This document shows, in pieces, positions 16,486 through 25,110 of a stretch of 64,000 bases of DNA; position 1 is the stretch's first letter; the number at the start of each line of letters is the position of its first letter. The notes beneath the pieces are model-generated. The model did not search any database, was not told where the DNA came from, and worked only from the letters and a program-made list of their open reading frames with translations. The position numbers and the translations under genes were made by a program. Source of the stretch: QKTW01 sp052161885 (GTDB lineage Bacteria; Bacteroidota; Bacteroidia; Chitinophagales; Chitinophagaceae); assembly GCA_052161885.1 (NCBI GenBank), contig CP197396.1, positions 2,480,001-2,544,000 on the forward strand. Reading direction: 5' to 3'.

Positions 16486-18525
16486 ATGAAAGTAATTATT
16501 ACCATCACTCTTTTATTCCTGGTGCATATTGCATGCACTGCGCAGATCAGTGACCGGCTATATAAATTACTGCCAGAAGAGTACAAACCTAAAGACAGAA
16601 CGCATATCACCGATGGTGAAAAAAGACTGATCGTTCACGGAGCAGATGAATACGCCTCTCATGCAGACACAGCTACCGTCATCGAGCTTAACCAGATAGC
16701 AGCCTACCTGGAACATGCAGGCAATAAGGACAGCATTCTTGAGCGTACGAAAAATTTAAGCGTTGTAGGAGATTATCATCGTTTCTTCCTGGACAGGGGG
16801 AAAAGTGCCGCCCTCTGGATAAAATACTACCAGCTGGTAATCGATATCGTTCGCAGCAGCAAAAACCCTCACGGACGAGAGCATCTGTTTCTTCCCAATG
16901 CATACATCGCTACCGGAAATTATTTTGAGCAATGCAGCCATTATGAGGAGGCCGCTGAAAACTATACATATGCATTAACAGAATCCCGGAAACTCAATGA
17001 TACGCCATCTACCGGAGCTGCTTATGTATGTTTGTCAAACATGTATCAGCGCCTTCGCCTGTTTGGAAAAGCTATTGTATATGTAGACAGCTCATTACTC
17101 TACTCAACGGCGGCAGAGAAAGAAGCAGGATTGGCTGCCACCTTCCAGGCTGACGCCGACAATGATAAAGCATGGTACTACATCAGCTGGTACAAACAGC
17201 AAAAGAATAAAGCATATCTGGACTCATCCTGGTCACACATAAACAAAATACCTTACCAGGATAAAAAATGGGCATCTGAATATTATTATGCGAAAAGCAG
17301 GTATTATTTTGCCATAGAAGCCTACGAACAATCATTGATATGTATAGATTCATCTTTGGCCTTGCCCAATGAAAACCCCGAAACATACCCGGGAAAAATG
17401 AGACAAAAGGGGCTTTCCCTTCTGAAACTTGGCCGGGATGAAGGAAAAAAAATAATATTGGAAAATCTCAATGAAAACAGCATTGATCCGGGCAGTGCCA
17501 TTCTCCTGTATAACGCCTTGTATACAGATGCAAAAGAACATGGCAATATGGCGGCAGCACTTCAATACTTTGAACAGGTAAAAGCTTATGAAGATTCTGT
17601 ATCCTTATTTGAGCAGCAGGGAAAGGTATTTGAAGTAGTACAGAAATACAATCTTGTACAGAAAGAAGCAGAAATTAAAACACTTGAAAGTAAAAACCTG
17701 CTCCGTGAAAAACAACGCAACCAGGCAATCTTCGTCGTGATAGCCACCATACTTATCTTACTGGTATCTGCCCTGTTTTTCCGCAACCGCATACGCAAAC
17801 AGCAACTGGACAAACTAAAGCTAACGCAGGAATTACAGCAGGAAAAACAGCAAAGAAATGAAATAGATTTCCTGAACAATATAGAAACCAAAGCCATCAT
17901 CCAGGAAACCGTAATCACGGAGCGGAAAGAGATTTCTGAAGACCTCCATGATGAACTGGGCAGCTCGCTCGCCTCTCTGAAATTCTACATCAGCGACCTC
18001 AGGCAGAGCGCAGTAATGGACGAATCCAGAGAACTGCTCTCTAAGCTGGAAGTGGAAGCCGACTTCGTTTACGAACATGCACGGTCTTACATGCACAGCC
18101 TCAACAGGCAGTCTGCAGAACTGCAGAAGAGTTACAATTTCTTCCTCGAAGATCTGCTGCGCCAGTTCCCCTTGCACAGCAGTCTCAACTTTGACCTTGA
18201 CATTGATTATATACAAGCACGGGAAAGACTGCAGCCGCAGGAATACAACCAGGTGGTGCAGATCATACGCGAAAGTATCATCAACATACTGAAGCACGCA
18301 CACGCAACGGAGGTAAAGGTATCGGTGCGGTTTTCGAAGGACGACTGCACTGTCTCGATCAAAGACAACGGCGTTGGATTCAGCAACGACCAGAAAATGG
18401 GACTGGGATTAAAAAGTATACAGAACAGGGCCGATCAGCTGAACGGAACCTGCACGTTTCAATCCGGCAAAGAAGGAACAAATGTTATAGTGGCATTTCC
18501 GCTTACTGTTTTTGAAACAGCTTAA
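16486..18525 (+). CDS. TPR sensor histidine kinase, paired with a LuxR regulator
   Basis: A 679-aa kinase starting at the ATG at 16486; an upstream in-frame TTG at 16456 adds only ten residues before the signal peptide. Signal peptide (VHIACTAQ), TPR-like region with residual repeat motifs (AYIATGNYFEQCSHYEEAA), one membrane span near residues 415-432, coiled coil, and HisKA_3 with EDLHDELGSS (phospho-acceptor His488). The HATPase domain has RESIINILKHAHA, DNGVGFS and GLGLKSIQ. It is tail-to-tail with the response regulator at 18545-19183 (19-bp gap), its likely partner. It is the paralogue of the kinase at 2901-4982. Confidence 0.94.
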   Translation: MKVIITITLLFLVHIACTAQISDRLYKLLPEEYKPKDRTHITDGEKRLIVHGADEYASHADTATVIELNQIAAYLEHAGNKDSILERTKNLSVVGDYHRFFLDRGKSAALWIKYYQLVIDIVRSSKNPHGREHLFLPNAYIATGNYFEQCSHYEEAAENYTYALTESRKLNDTPSTGAAYVCLSNMYQRLRLFGKAIVYVDSSLLYSTAAEKEAGLAATFQADADNDKAWYYISWYKQQKNKAYLDSSWSHINKIPYQDKKWASEYYYAKSRYYFAIEAYEQSLICIDSSLALPNENPETYPGKMRQKGLSLLKLGRDEGKKIILENLNENSIDPGSAILLYNALYTDAKEHGNMAAALQYFEQVKAYEDSVSLFEQQGKVFEVVQKYNLVQKEAEIKTLESKNLLREKQRNQAIFVVIATILILLVSALFFRNRIRKQQLDKLKLTQELQQEKQQRNEIDFLNNIETKAIIQETVITERKEISEDLHDELGSSLASLKFYISDLRQSAVMDESRELLSKLEVEADFVYEHARSYMHSLNRQSAELQKSYNFFLEDLLRQFPLHSSLNFDLDIDYIQARERLQPQEYNQVVQIIRESIINILKHAHATEVKVSVRFSKDDCTVSIKDNGVGFSNDQKMGLGLKSIQNRADQLNGTCTFQSGKEGTNVIVAFPLTVFETA

Positions 18526-18544
18526 AAATGTATTCCGGGCACTT

Positions 18545-19183
18545 TTACTGCGACACAGGAGGTATATACAATCCATTATTGATCGCATAAATGATCAGGT
18601 CTGCGGCACGTGATATCTTCAGCTTTTTCATTACCGTACGATGATAAGATTGTGCAGTATGCGCACTGATGCCCAGCTCAAAACCTATTTCTTTCATTGT
18701 AAGTCCGCGGCATATACCCTGCAGAACATCCCTTTCTCTCGGCGAGAGGTGATATACCTCCTGCTCCTCCACAAACATATTATTGATCAGCTTTTCGCGC
18801 AGGCTGGCCCCCACATAGCGTTCACCTCTCATTACCATGTGTATGGCGTCCATCAGTTCCTCAACAGAAGTATTTTTTGCAAGGTAACCGTTTACACCCA
18901 GCCTCATAGAATGCCTGATTGTCTGAGGATCTGTCAGAGATGAGAGGATAATGATCTTTATTTCATTATCCAGGCTTTTACGGCAGTATTCAATAACCTT
19001 CAGCCCGTTCATTCCATCCATTATCAGATCACAGATAAGCAGGTCAATATCCCTGATACCAGCATCCTGAAAAGCAGTACCACTGGAAAAACAGGTAACC
19101 GACCGTATTCCAGGATCTTTTTCCAGCGCGCCTTTCAGTGTTTCCAGGAACAGAGTATGATCATCGACAAGTACAACATTCAT
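18545..19183 (-). CDS. LuxR/NarL-type response regulator
   Basis: A 212-aa two-domain regulator. The receiver domain has acidic residues DD (7-8), the phospho-acceptor Asp52 in LLICDLIMDGMNG, and a lysine in GYLAKNTS. The C-terminal LuxR-type helix-turn-helix starts at LSPRERDVLQGICRGLTMKEIG and continues GISAHTAQSYHRTVMKKLKI. It should accept phosphate from the adjacent convergent kinase and bind DNA as a dimer. Its own upstream region holds two strong palindromes (19277-19304 and 19307-19319), candidate sites for autoregulation. Confidence 0.95.
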   Translation of the reverse strand: MNVVLVDDHTLFLETLKGALEKDPGIRSVTCFSSGTAFQDAGIRDIDLLICDLIMDGMNGLKVIEYCRKSLDNEIKIIILSSLTDPQTIRHSMRLGVNGYLAKNTSVEELMDAIHMVMRGERYVGASLREKLINNMFVEEQEVYHLSPRERDVLQGICRGLTMKEIGFELGISAHTAQSYHRTVMKKLKISRAADLIIYAINNGLYIPPVSQ

Positions 19184-19276
19184 AATGTTTTCTTTCGGGC
19201 AATAAAGTTATATCCATTTCTCAGAAATGAAACTCCCGAAAATTCCTTAGGGTAAGCCCCGCAAGATGTTACATTT

Positions 19277-19304
19277 TTTGCCACCTAAAAAGTAAGGTGG
19301 CAAA
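19277..19304. promoter_or_regulatory. 10-bp inverted repeat upstream of the response regulator
   Basis: TTTGCCACCT (19277-19286) and AGGTGGCAAA (19295-19304) are perfect complements around 8 bp. They lie 94-121 bp before the ATG at 19183. The inner form CCACC-N10-GGTGG also occurs at 2294-2313 with the same spacing. It could be an operator or a weak terminator. Confidence 0.5.
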
Positions 19305-19306
19305 TA

Positions 19307-19319
19307 CGTCAAATTGACG
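19307..19319. promoter_or_regulatory. 13-bp palindrome beside the inverted repeat
   Basis: CGTCAA-a-TTGACG is perfectly palindromic and lies 2 bp from the larger inverted repeat, so both may belong to one regulatory site. Confidence 0.4.
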
Positions 19320-19672
19320 AATGAAACTATTTCATATCCAATGTAGCTTTACAGAACAAAAAAGAAATTAAATGCCTTGCAGGTAATATCTGCCGGAAAA
19401 AATATCGGGAACCGGAGACTCCCCGAAAAATCTATAAATCCTTTAGGGATTCAGTATGGTTTTGCGTAGCAATATATTTCAGATTCCGGCAGCAAACGTG
19501 CACTATTGGCCTCATAAATTTTCCGGAAAATTACCGTGTTGACACTTATATGTTATCTGTACCTGCATAAACCGATATACAATAAAGATCCGGACTGATT
19601 CACAATAATTACTTGCGCATCTGTCCGGAAACCAAGGGGGAAATGCCGGTCCGGATAGACGAATAATCTTTT

Positions 19673-19750
19673 AAAAGCGAAGCTTTCGTTTCAAGGGATG
19701 CTCTTCTACTGATGATCCCTGGCCGGCTATTTCTATAGCCGGCTTTGCTT
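19673..19750 (+). ncRNA. Candidate structured RNA or leader with three hairpins
   Basis: Three consecutive hairpins are visible on the plus strand. A 7-bp stem lies at 19675-19691 (core CGAA-gct-TTCG). AGGGAT/ATCCCT (19694-19699 with 19715-19720) forms the second. A perfect 9-bp stem GCCGGCTAT-ttct-ATAGCCGGC (19722-19743) followed by TTTGCTTT looks like a terminator. It could be a small RNA or the attenuator-like leader of the short gene at 19792. No family was recognised. Confidence 0.4.
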
Positions 19751-19791
19751 TATCACAAAAAAATGAATCTCCATGTCAAAATCATAAGTCT

Positions 19792-20073
19792 ATGAGAAAA
19801 TATTGGCCTATAACAATTGTATCCGACGATGGATTTTTCTTTATTGATACAGTAAAAGAAGAATACGCCGACAGCATACGTTCCGGCGAGGAAATTACCG
19901 GGATGAACGGACATTCCATGGGGCATATCTGCAGGCATCCCGCATTATTGATTCTTTTTTTCGATCTGAAAGAAATGATATTGGAAATAAAGGATCAATA
20001 TGGTGACAGCAGACTGGTTAAGATCAGGAAAGTAAAACAAACTAGCACACAACGCAAATCTCCCGGATATTGA
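19792..20073 (+). pseudogene. Short protein like the PDZ part of an S41 peptidase, probable remnant
   Basis: A 93-aa frame starting MRKYWPITIVSDDGFFFI and containing IRSGEEITGMNGHSMGHI. This resembles the N-terminal PDZ-like part of Bacteroidota S41 (tail-specific-type) peptidases, where a 'WPxxIxxxxGxYxI ... GxEIxxINGxxxxxI' pattern precedes the catalytic domain. Here the frame stops after another 50 residues, so the catalytic domain is missing. It has no signal peptide. It is either a small stand-alone protein or, more likely, a degraded gene. The match is from memory of the family pattern. Confidence 0.4.
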
Positions 20074-20087
20074 GTTGCTACAGGTAC

Positions 20088-20143
20088 AAAAAAAAGAACT
20101 GGTAGACACCAGCTCCCCCTAAAACCCTATTACTATGAAAACA
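20088..20143 (-). ncRNA. Small RNA-like element, copy 4
   Basis: Fourth minus-strand copy, with the same CCCTG start, core, linker, hairpin GAGCTGGT-gtct-ACCAGTTC and eight T as copy 3. It lies between the short frame ending at 20073 and tRNA-Gly. Confidence 0.6.
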
Positions 20144-20145
20144 GG

Positions 20146-20193
20146 GTAAAGATAGAACCGTCATAAGTTTTGCGATGTTTATGGTTCGTTAAC
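20146..20193 (-). promoter_or_regulatory. Promoter of RNA element copy 4
   Basis: The box GTTAACGAACCATAAACA (20193-20176), 21 bp, then TATCTTTAC (20154-20146). The box sequence is identical to that of copy 5 on the other strand, 14.5 kb away. Confidence 0.55.
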
Positions 20194-20322
20194 TGTAAGC
20201 TGATAACAAGCTATTTAAAATTGTCATTGATTTTTTTTCTGCTGTGGAGGATTGAAATTTGTTTTTTTAAAACTCTGCACTATATTTGCACTCCCAAACA
20301 ACGGGAACGTTCTTAAAAACAT

Positions 20323-20395
20323 GCGGAAGTAGCTCAGCTGGTAGAGCATCACCTTGCCAAGGTGAGGGTCGCGCGTTCGAATCGCGTCTTCCGCT
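20323..20395 (+). tRNA. tRNA-Gly (anticodon GCC)
   Basis: A 73-nt cloverleaf with acceptor GCGGAAG/CTTCCGC, D arm AGCTCAGCTGGTAGAGCA, anticodon loop TTGCCAA and T arm GCGCGTTCGAATCGCG. CCA is encoded directly after it (20396-20398). The 73-nt body is identical to the minus-strand tRNA-Gly at 61554-61626, which lacks an encoded CCA. Confidence 0.97.
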
Positions 20396-20402
20396 CCATG
20401 TT

Positions 20403-20434
20403 AAAAATCCGGATCATTTGATCCGGATTTTTTT
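20403..20434 (+). terminator. Terminator after tRNA-Gly
   Basis: AAAATCCGGATC-attt-GATCCGGATTTTTTT is a perfect 12-bp stem with a T run, beginning 8 bp past the tRNA body. Confidence 0.9.
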
Positions 20435-20882
20435 ATGCCTATATCACTTCCTGCAGCGTTTTACCGGCCTATTTTTCTTTCCCGTTTTTGACAATGCATT
20501 TCCTGTTTCTTAAAACCGGCATCGCAAAGACACACTTTCTTTGCATCAATAACCAGGTACTTGCTCCACCGGAATTTACTCCGGCATCAGTCTTAAAACA
20601 GCTGTTAAAAAGCTATTTGATCTTTCTATAACCAAACTTTTCAGAGGTAAACACATGGTGTGCTATGCTCCGTCCTGACCGGTAAACGCAATGATCCTGC
20701 CGGGAGCAAGAAGGACAGGAATGTTGTGCGGACAGGCGGAGACGGCCACCACCAATTCCGGAGATATCAGATCCGAGACGTGAAATTTGAGATATCAGAT
20801 ACAGGATACTATATACCGGATATTTATTTTTTTGTATTCAGTTTTGAAATCCCCTGTAAAACATCAGATGTTTTAAAAAGGA

Positions 20883-20909
20883 AAATGCCCTGCATATAGC
20901 AGAGCATTT
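20883..20909 (-). terminator. Terminator of the porin-Rieske-imelysin-diheme operon
   Basis: An imperfect stem (AAATGC-c-CTGC / GCAG-a-GCATTT) with a 5-nt loop, about 30 bp past the stop at 20940. The minus-strand side runs into a T-rich stretch. Confidence 0.65.
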
Positions 20910-20939
20910 CCGGCATTTATTATTCAGAGGTAAAACTAC

Positions 20940-22322
20940 TTATAATGAACGCAGGAATGTGACCACTGCATCACGATCTGTTTTGCTCAGTTGCATAAAA
21001 TTATCCCTTGGCTTCTGCGCCTCTCCGCCGTGCCACAGGATAGCTTCTTCAATAGTTCTTGCACGGCCATCATGTAAGTAGTAAGGCGTTCCATTTGTCT
21101 TTTCAAACAAACCTATACCCCACAGTGGCATAGTACGCCATTCGCTGGCACCGGCAAGATAATCGGTATAGCCATCTGCGAGTCCTGCGCCCATATCATG
21201 CACAAGAAGATCTGTATAAGGATGAATCCGCTGATTAGAAAGATAAGGAGATGTGACGTCAACACCCGTCTGGATAGTTGGTTTATGACAGCCGGAACAA
21301 TTAAGCTGTACGAACAGCTGCTGGCCTCTTTTCACATCGGCATTCAGCACATCGCGCCTGGCAGGTACTGCCAGTGTTTTAATATAGAAGATAACAGCAT
21401 TCAGCGTACTGTCCGGCAGATCAGGAGCAGCACCAACATCCCTTGGATTCATCTGCATTTGCCCGGAACAGCTTTTCAATGGCTGTATGCTGCTGGTTAC
21501 GCCCATATCCTGCTGATATGCCGTGGCTACCTGCACTGCTATAGTAGATGTATTTGCTTTCAACCCGAAACGACCCAGCTCTTTCTGTTTGGTCTGCGGA
21601 TTGTACACATAATTTGCCTTGCCTGATATGCCGTCATTATCAGCATCCGATTCATCTGCAAAAGAAAGGATAGTAGACTCCGGTATATTGGCCAGCAAAC
21701 CCAACCCGAATACAGGCGGTGCAAGTCTTGGCGACAATTGATAACCTCCCTGCATAGGCGTATACAGGTTCTGCAATGTATAGTCCGGCTTACGCAGATG
21801 CACCTGTGCACCGTCAGGATAGGTTACAACCTGGTCTGTATAACTGATGCTGATCTTTGCTTCCGGCTGTACGCCCTGCAATGCCACATCCTGTATCTGG
21901 CCGCCATAACCAACCATGCCTGAAGGGCCACCATTGGCATTCGGCACACCGGAAGTAACACGAAAGAGTAATGAAGAACGCACATCACCGGCTGTAGGAG
22001 TTCCTTTACCATCGTTGTGATGACAGGAAATGCACGACACATTATTGAATATAGGCCCCAGACCGCCAAACAGCGGTGCTGGTGAAGAGACAAAGGTTTG
22101 CTCAAATGCTACGTCTCCCCTTTTCTGCACATCAGCGTCGCGTCCGGCAAGACCGTCCACACCATGTGTAAACGCTTTTGAGGTAATGTCAAAAATAGTT
22201 GCAAGACCGCCACCACTCAGGCGTTCATCGTAACCATCATCACTGAATGTCTCTGCTTTACGGCACATACTGAATGCCATAACCATTGACACAATACAAA
22301 GCAGTACGGAAGTCTTCTTCAC
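20940..22322 (-). CDS. Di-heme oxidoreductase, DUF1111 (putative peroxidase) family
   Basis: A 460-aa exported c-type cytochrome-like protein. It has two haem-binding motifs, CISCH (97-101) and CSGCH (342-346), and the C-terminal LHDGRARTIEEAILWHGGEA typical of DUF1111/di-heme peroxidase-like proteins. The N-terminus is a signal peptide with a weak lipobox at Cys20. The start is GTG at 22322, the only sensible start upstream of the signal segment. It is the last gene of a four-gene operon, 18 bp after imelysin. Such genes often accompany imelysin in iron-regulated loci; here it may oxidise a periplasmic substrate or pass electrons to or from the Rieske protein. Confidence 0.92.
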   Translation of the reverse strand: MKKTSVLLCIVSMVMAFSMCRKAETFSDDGYDERLSGGGLATIFDITSKAFTHGVDGLAGRDADVQKRGDVAFEQTFVSSPAPLFGGLGPIFNNVSCISCHHNDGKGTPTAGDVRSSLLFRVTSGVPNANGGPSGMVGYGGQIQDVALQGVQPEAKISISYTDQVVTYPDGAQVHLRKPDYTLQNLYTPMQGGYQLSPRLAPPVFGLGLLANIPESTILSFADESDADNDGISGKANYVYNPQTKQKELGRFGLKANTSTIAVQVATAYQQDMGVTSSIQPLKSCSGQMQMNPRDVGAAPDLPDSTLNAVIFYIKTLAVPARRDVLNADVKRGQQLFVQLNCSGCHKPTIQTGVDVTSPYLSNQRIHPYTDLLVHDMGAGLADGYTDYLAGASEWRTMPLWGIGLFEKTNGTPYYLHDGRARTIEEAILWHGGEAQKPRDNFMQLSKTDRDAVVTFLRSL

Positions 22323-22340
22323 TTACTTAGCTATTAAAAA

Positions 22341-23435
22341 TTAGTCTGTAATATTAGTCTGTATAAATGGCTTCAGCTGGTTTTCCAGGACATCATTCAG
22401 TTCGTTGATCACATCCATGGTATTTTTCACCTGCGTACGCTGCGAAACTATTGCCTGCTCGTAAGGAACAGTAATGTTGTCAAATGATGCAATGGCCGCC
22501 GCTATTTTGCTCTGGATTGCCAGGTCAAGTGATTTATTTTTTGCAGCTACAAGATCTTTCAGACCTATCCCAGTTTTGCCATTGTAAGTACCCATATACA
22601 CATTCTGCAAGCCTGTCAGGTTGTTTTTAAAATCTGCGATAGACGTTCCCGCATATGGAGATTCCACACGCTGCGGACCATCAGTTGCATACGCATCATA
22701 CGGTTCTTTCATTTTACCGTTCCCTACTTCATCACAGATACCTGCCATACCATCTACAATAGCTGTATAAAGTGCCAGCCTGCTGGTATATACAGTACTG
22801 CCAATGCCTGCTGTCATTACCTGCTGTGCAAAATTTGCAGGGGCTGTTGTCCAGCTGTCATACAGTGCATCACAAGTACTTTTAAGATCTTCCGTTAATG
22901 CCACCATGTACTGTTTTTGCTCTGCTGTAAGAGATGCAGCTGTTCTGCTACCATGATCGCCGAAGATAATGTACTCGATCGGGTGATAACCACGAAGTGA
23001 AAGCGTGTACCCCTGTACTGCCTGGGCAGTGATTACGGCACCGGATGTAAGCAGTGAATCCATCTGGTTTTTGTCGGTAGGCCATGTATCCATGTTCGGA
23101 TCATAATCATTATCCTCTACGGGGCCGAACAGAAACCCTTCACAACGTTCCCATACACCGCGCATGCGCAGCCATGCAGCCCTTGATGAATCCAGGTTGG
23201 CATCTGTTCCATTTGCATTCAACGCCTGGATCTTTGCATACAGATCTGCTGATGCAAGTTTAAGATCCTGGTAACCTGCTACAGCAATATTGTTGGTAAA
23301 ATCCACCGGCATCTGCTTTTTGGCACTGTCAAAAGTTACAACAGTTGCCGGCGTGGTGTTATTGTCGTCTTTTTTATTACAGGCGGCTATCGCAATAGCA
23401 CACACCGCAGCGAGGAAGAGTTTTCTGTTTTTCAT
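22341..23435 (-). CDS. Imelysin family lipoprotein
   Basis: A 364-aa lipoprotein (lipobox AIAAC, Cys19) of the imelysin/EfeO-like helical-bundle family. The signature GYHPIEY (the GxHxxE motif) is present near the middle, followed by FGDHGSR. Imelysins are iron-regulated, periplasmic or outer-membrane-associated proteins thought to act in iron uptake; despite the name, peptidase activity is doubtful. It lies between the Rieske protein (8-bp gap) and the di-heme oxidoreductase (18-bp gap), so the genes are surely co-transcribed. Confidence 0.94.
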   Translation of the reverse strand: MKNRKLFLAAVCAIAIAACNKKDDNNTTPATVVTFDSAKKQMPVDFTNNIAVAGYQDLKLASADLYAKIQALNANGTDANLDSSRAAWLRMRGVWERCEGFLFGPVEDNDYDPNMDTWPTDKNQMDSLLTSGAVITAQAVQGYTLSLRGYHPIEYIIFGDHGSRTAASLTAEQKQYMVALTEDLKSTCDALYDSWTTAPANFAQQVMTAGIGSTVYTSRLALYTAIVDGMAGICDEVGNGKMKEPYDAYATDGPQRVESPYAGTSIADFKNNLTGLQNVYMGTYNGKTGIGLKDLVAAKNKSLDLAIQSKIAAAIASFDNITVPYEQAIVSQRTQVKNTMDVINELNDVLENQLKPFIQTNITD

Positions 23436-23443
23436 ATCAATGA

Positions 23444-23872
23444 TTATTCTGAGATGGTTATTATTTCCTGGTTTAAAATTGCTTTGTATTGTATCAGCGG
23501 CACTTCAGCCGGACCATTCAGTACTTTCCCTTCCGTATCAAAGCGGCTGCCATGCATACTGCACTGAAATCCTTCTCCGGTAAGGGTTATCTGGTTATCC
23601 ATATGCGTACATTTCATCAGTATGGCAGCAAATGTGCCATCCTCTCTTTTATGCAATGCCACATCATAATCCCAGCCTTTTACACGGATGATCTGCAGAT
23701 TTGTATCCGCAAAAAGCGATACCGGTATTTCCAACTGGTTCTTATCATTCACCTTTGTCTTATACACTTTATCTTTTGCAGCAGCAAGGTTTACAAGACC
23801 GGGCATCATAAGCCCTGCTGCGCCCAGCAGGCATATACGGCAGGATGTTTTTATGAATGTCCGTCTTTCCAT
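23444..23872 (-). CDS. Rieske [2Fe-2S] protein with Tat-like signal
   Basis: A 142-aa protein with a twin-arginine N-terminus (MERRTFIKTSC) and a hydrophobic segment to about residue 31, so it is probably exported folded and held at the membrane. The Rieske cluster motifs are CTH (88-90) and CSMHGSRF (104-111), giving the two Cys and two His ligands. It is too small for a dioxygenase and is not beside cytochrome b, so it is a stand-alone electron carrier. It starts 5 bp after the porin gene in the same operon. Pairing with a di-heme protein suggests periplasmic redox chemistry, perhaps of iron. Confidence 0.92.
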   Translation of the reverse strand: MERRTFIKTSCRICLLGAAGLMMPGLVNLAAAKDKVYKTKVNDKNQLEIPVSLFADTNLQIIRVKGWDYDVALHKREDGTFAAILMKCTHMDNQITLTGEGFQCSMHGSRFDTEGKVLNGPAEVPLIQYKAILNQEIITISE

Positions 23873-23877
23873 ATTAC

Positions 23878-25110
23878 CTAGAATGAGTAGCCGATACCTA
23901 TGTTGAGAAAGGAATTATTCTGTTTGTACGGAAGCGCATTTGGAGCGGGGTTAACGTTCAGCAAAGGATTCTGCTCACCCGTGTGCATCACACGCACATC
24001 AGCTTTGATCACTACATTGGGTAAAGGCAGATAGCTGATACCGGCAATGAGGTGTGTCTGTTTCAGTGTACCGTCATTAATTCCTTCCGGTGCAGCAGGG
24101 ATACCTGCATTGAGGTCCATGATCTCGTAACGTGCAAATGTGATAAACTGCGGCTGTTTATGACGGTTGTGCAGCCAGTCGTACCCCAGTTCTGCATAAG
24201 CGCCATAGATGCTGGTTGGCAGGTTTTTGCCGTATGCAGTATTTACCTTTCCGGCATCCGGATAAGCAATGTAGCAGCCCAACGCTTTTGCGGAGATACC
24301 ATTATGATTATACTGTACATCGCCTTCCCCAAGATAAACAGGCGTACCGAATGCACCGCTGTTCAGCCCCAGGCTGTCGGCACCGCGGTGACTAAGCCCT
24401 ACTGTACCGCCGGCATAACCTGATACCTGGAATTTGAAACGATGAAGACTGTATTGTACTGCAGCCGTCACTGCAAGATTGTTGGCAGAACCAAGGCTGC
24501 CTTCAGCACGGCCGTCGCGGATACCGGTTCCGTGTGTGAAATCAGCAGAATTAAGACCGTTAACCAATGCTACGCTGTAATTAAGCGGCATGTTATTGGC
24601 TGTGCCATAAAAACCGATACCCAGTTCACGCCAGGTAGCTGGAATCACCCAGGTTTCCACCATCGGGCGCTCCACACCATTAAAGTTTACCGGCAGGTGA
24701 TTTTCATTCAGGATACCGATACGCGGAATGAACAGACCGGCAATAATGTATTGTTTCGGATTGAGATTGAATTTCAGAAAAGCCTGCTCCATGGAAACCT
24801 CACCTTTCTGTTCGCCACCGGCAACAAGTGCGTTTTCAATTTCAAGTTCGGAGAAGAACGCAATTTTAGAGTTGAACTGATGACCTACAAAGAGCACTGC
24901 ACGTTCCAGCGTAGCTACTGATGTTTCTTTATCAAAATCACGCTGATAGTAAGCGCTGCCATAGCCGGAAAGAACCGTTTTGGCTTTTGAAATACCGTTG
25001 TTTAAAGAGTCTTCGTTTGTAAGAATCTGTTGCTGCGCCTGAGTGCGAAACTGGGCATTGGCAGCATTTGAAAGAAACGCCAGAGCAAGTAGCGCGTAGA
25101 TTTTTTTCAT
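23878..25110 (-). CDS. Porin-like outer-membrane beta-barrel protein
   Basis: A 410-aa protein with a signal peptide (AFLSNAANAQ) and alternating beta-strand sequence throughout, ending in SFLNIGIGYSF with the terminal Phe expected of an outer-membrane barrel. Stretches such as KIAFFSELEIENALV and KFNLNPKQYIIAGLFIPRIGILNENH resemble phosphate-selective-type porins (OprO/OprP-like) in Bacteroidota. It is the first gene of the operon that continues with the Rieske, imelysin and di-heme proteins, so it probably admits their substrate. A Fur-box-like site lies about 110 bp upstream. Confidence 0.85.
   Translation of the reverse strand: MKKIYALLALAFLSNAANAQFRTQAQQQILTNEDSLNNGISKAKTVLSGYGSAYYQRDFDKETSVATLERAVLFVGHQFNSKIAFFSELEIENALVAGGEQKGEVSMEQAFLKFNLNPKQYIIAGLFIPRIGILNENHLPVNFNGVERPMVETWVIPATWRELGIGFYGTANNMPLNYSVALVNGLNSADFTHGTGIRDGRAEGSLGSANNLAVTAAVQYSLHRFKFQVSGYAGGTVGLSHRGADSLGLNSGAFGTPVYLGEGDVQYNHNGISAKALGCYIAYPDAGKVNTAYGKNLPTSIYGAYAELGYDWLHNRHKQPQFITFARYEIMDLNAGIPAAPEGINDGTLKQTHLIAGISYLPLPNVVIKADVRVMHTGEQNPLLNVNPAPNALPYKQNNSFLNIGIGYSF

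Larger units (their letters stand above)
19184..19672. other. Spacer upstream of the response regulator
   Basis: It contains the response-regulator promoter and two palindromes (19277-19319). From about 19320 to 19672 I see no gene or further strong structure. Confidence 0.5.
20399..20939. other. Spacer after tRNA-Gly
   Basis: It holds the tRNA terminator at its start and the operon terminator at its end. Between them is a direct repeat of GAGATATCAGAT (20761-20772 and 20789-20800) inside a low-complexity tract. No gene is supported. Confidence 0.5.

Noticed and set aside
20660..20899. 79-codon plus frame in the spacer after tRNA-Gly
   Set aside because: Composition is that of the low-complexity spacer and no start signal or domain is visible.
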